Assembly (NCBI GenBank): GCA_937880335.1
Contig: CALFLJ010000254.1
Location: 1-15,037 of the forward strand
DNA length: 15,037 bases
Direction: 5' to 3'
Source: an uncultured Succinatimonas sp.
Lineage (GTDB): Bacteria; Pseudomonadota; Gammaproteobacteria; Enterobacterales; Succinivibrionaceae
Shown here: positions 14,680-15,037 of the stretch, one piece after another
Numbering within the stretch: the stretch's first letter is position 1
Layout of the letters: the number at the start of each line of letters is the position of its first letter
Translations under genes and position numbers: made by a program
The notes under the pieces: model-generated
The model's input: the letters and a program-made list of their open reading frames with translations, nothing else
Told to the model about the DNA's origin: nothing
The model's database searches: none

Positions 14680-14839
14680 ATATTTAATAAAATTTTGAAT
14701 TATTATGTTAATAAAATTAGATGCTGTAAATTTAGCTTTATAGCATTCGTTACACACAAAGTCTTAATAGATATGTGCTTTTGCCTTTTTCACTGTTTTA
14801 ACGTTTCTGCATTTTTATGCTTATAAATAGGGAATAAAT

Positions 14840-15037
14840 ATGACTGGAATAAAAAATCTATCCGGTGCTACCAAGGGCTATATAGTCCTTATTGCATTGG
14901 TCTTTCTTTCCTGGCTTATCTTTAAAATCTTAACACCAGATAACTTTGGCTCAGCTTCTAATTTACTTAGTTATTTCCAAGCAAGTTTAATTGCCACTGT
15001 AGGTGCAATTGGCTTCTATTTCGTTATGGATATGGGC
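14840..15037 (+). CDS. ABC sugar transporter permease, N-terminal fragment
   Basis: The first 66 codons of a membrane protein that runs off the window. It has a short polar N-terminus, a first membrane helix (about 13-31, GYIVLIALVFLSWLIFKIL), then a PDNFGSASNLLSYFQASLIATVGAIGFYFVMDMG segment. This follows the layout of BPD_transp_2 (RbsC-like) permeases, where TPxNLxNxLxQxSxxAIxAxGxxxVxxxGxxDLS occurs at the same place. GGA 7 bases before the ATG is the ribosome site. The gene is divergent from the binding protein at 13109-14236; it is probably the permease partner, with the ATPase expected downstream. The binding protein normally sits in the same operon, so the split is unusual. Substrate unknown. 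Confidence 0.78.
   Translation, partial: MTGIKNLSGATKGYIVLIALVFLSWLIFKILTPDNFGSASNLLSYFQASLIATVGAIGFYFVMDMG

Larger units (their letters stand above)
14338..14839. other. Long AT-rich divergent regulatory region
   Basis: About 500 bases with no credible gene on either strand, between the binding-protein promoter and the permease start. It contains a perfect LacI-type operator palindrome at 14666-14679 and a CRP-like site at 14604-14619. Homopolymeric A and T runs dominate 14345-14420 and 14617-14645 and could bend DNA. A small RNA cannot be excluded, but I see no terminator-like hairpin to support one. Confidence 0.5.

Overview
The window is an AT-rich chromosomal segment from a Gram-negative bacterium, most likely a gammaproteobacterium. 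This rests on a complete mlaFEDCB operon, darP (yjgA), tldD, a YhdE-type maf, mreBCD, an SSB ending in EIPF, and the divergent ssb/uvrA pair. Protein similarity is to the enteric/Aeromonadales type. The low GC and the gut-anaerobe-like sugar importer would suit a host-associated or anaerobic lineage such as Succinivibrionaceae, but that placement is inference.

Layout: (1) 172-3697, plus strand: mlaF-mlaE-mlaD-mlaC-mlaB-darP, one tightly packed operon for retrograde phospholipid transport with a ribosome-assembly gene at its end. (2) 3741-3820: a nested hairpin with T-rich flanks on both sides, a likely shared terminator for the convergent darP and tldD. (3) 3822-8455, minus strand: mreB-mreC-mreD-maf-tldD, the cell-shape cluster. 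A perfect 9-bp hairpin separates mreB from mreC, and maf and tldD are directly adjacent where enteric bacteria carry rng and yhdP. (4) 8744-9265, minus strand: ssb. (5) 9461-12687, plus strand: uvrA followed 11 bases later by a DUF2750-like gene, then a terminator. (6) 12773-13066: a roughly 294-bp relic of an IS3-family element that keeps both ends and the start of its transposase OrfA. (7) 13109-15037: a sugar-type periplasmic binding protein (minus) and a divergent, window-truncated ABC permease (plus), separated by about 600 bases holding two LacI-family-type operators, one by each gene.

Most of the window is conserved housekeeping: outer-membrane lipid asymmetry, rod-shape morphogenesis, protease/toxin maturation, DNA repair. 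The accessory part is the right end, where a decayed IS element borders a regulated sugar importer. I found no RNA genes, CRISPR arrays or defence systems. I see no clearly new biological system; the best leads are the operator architecture at 14237-14839, the IS3 relic, the edited mre-tldD cluster, and the uvrA-DUF2750 pairing.
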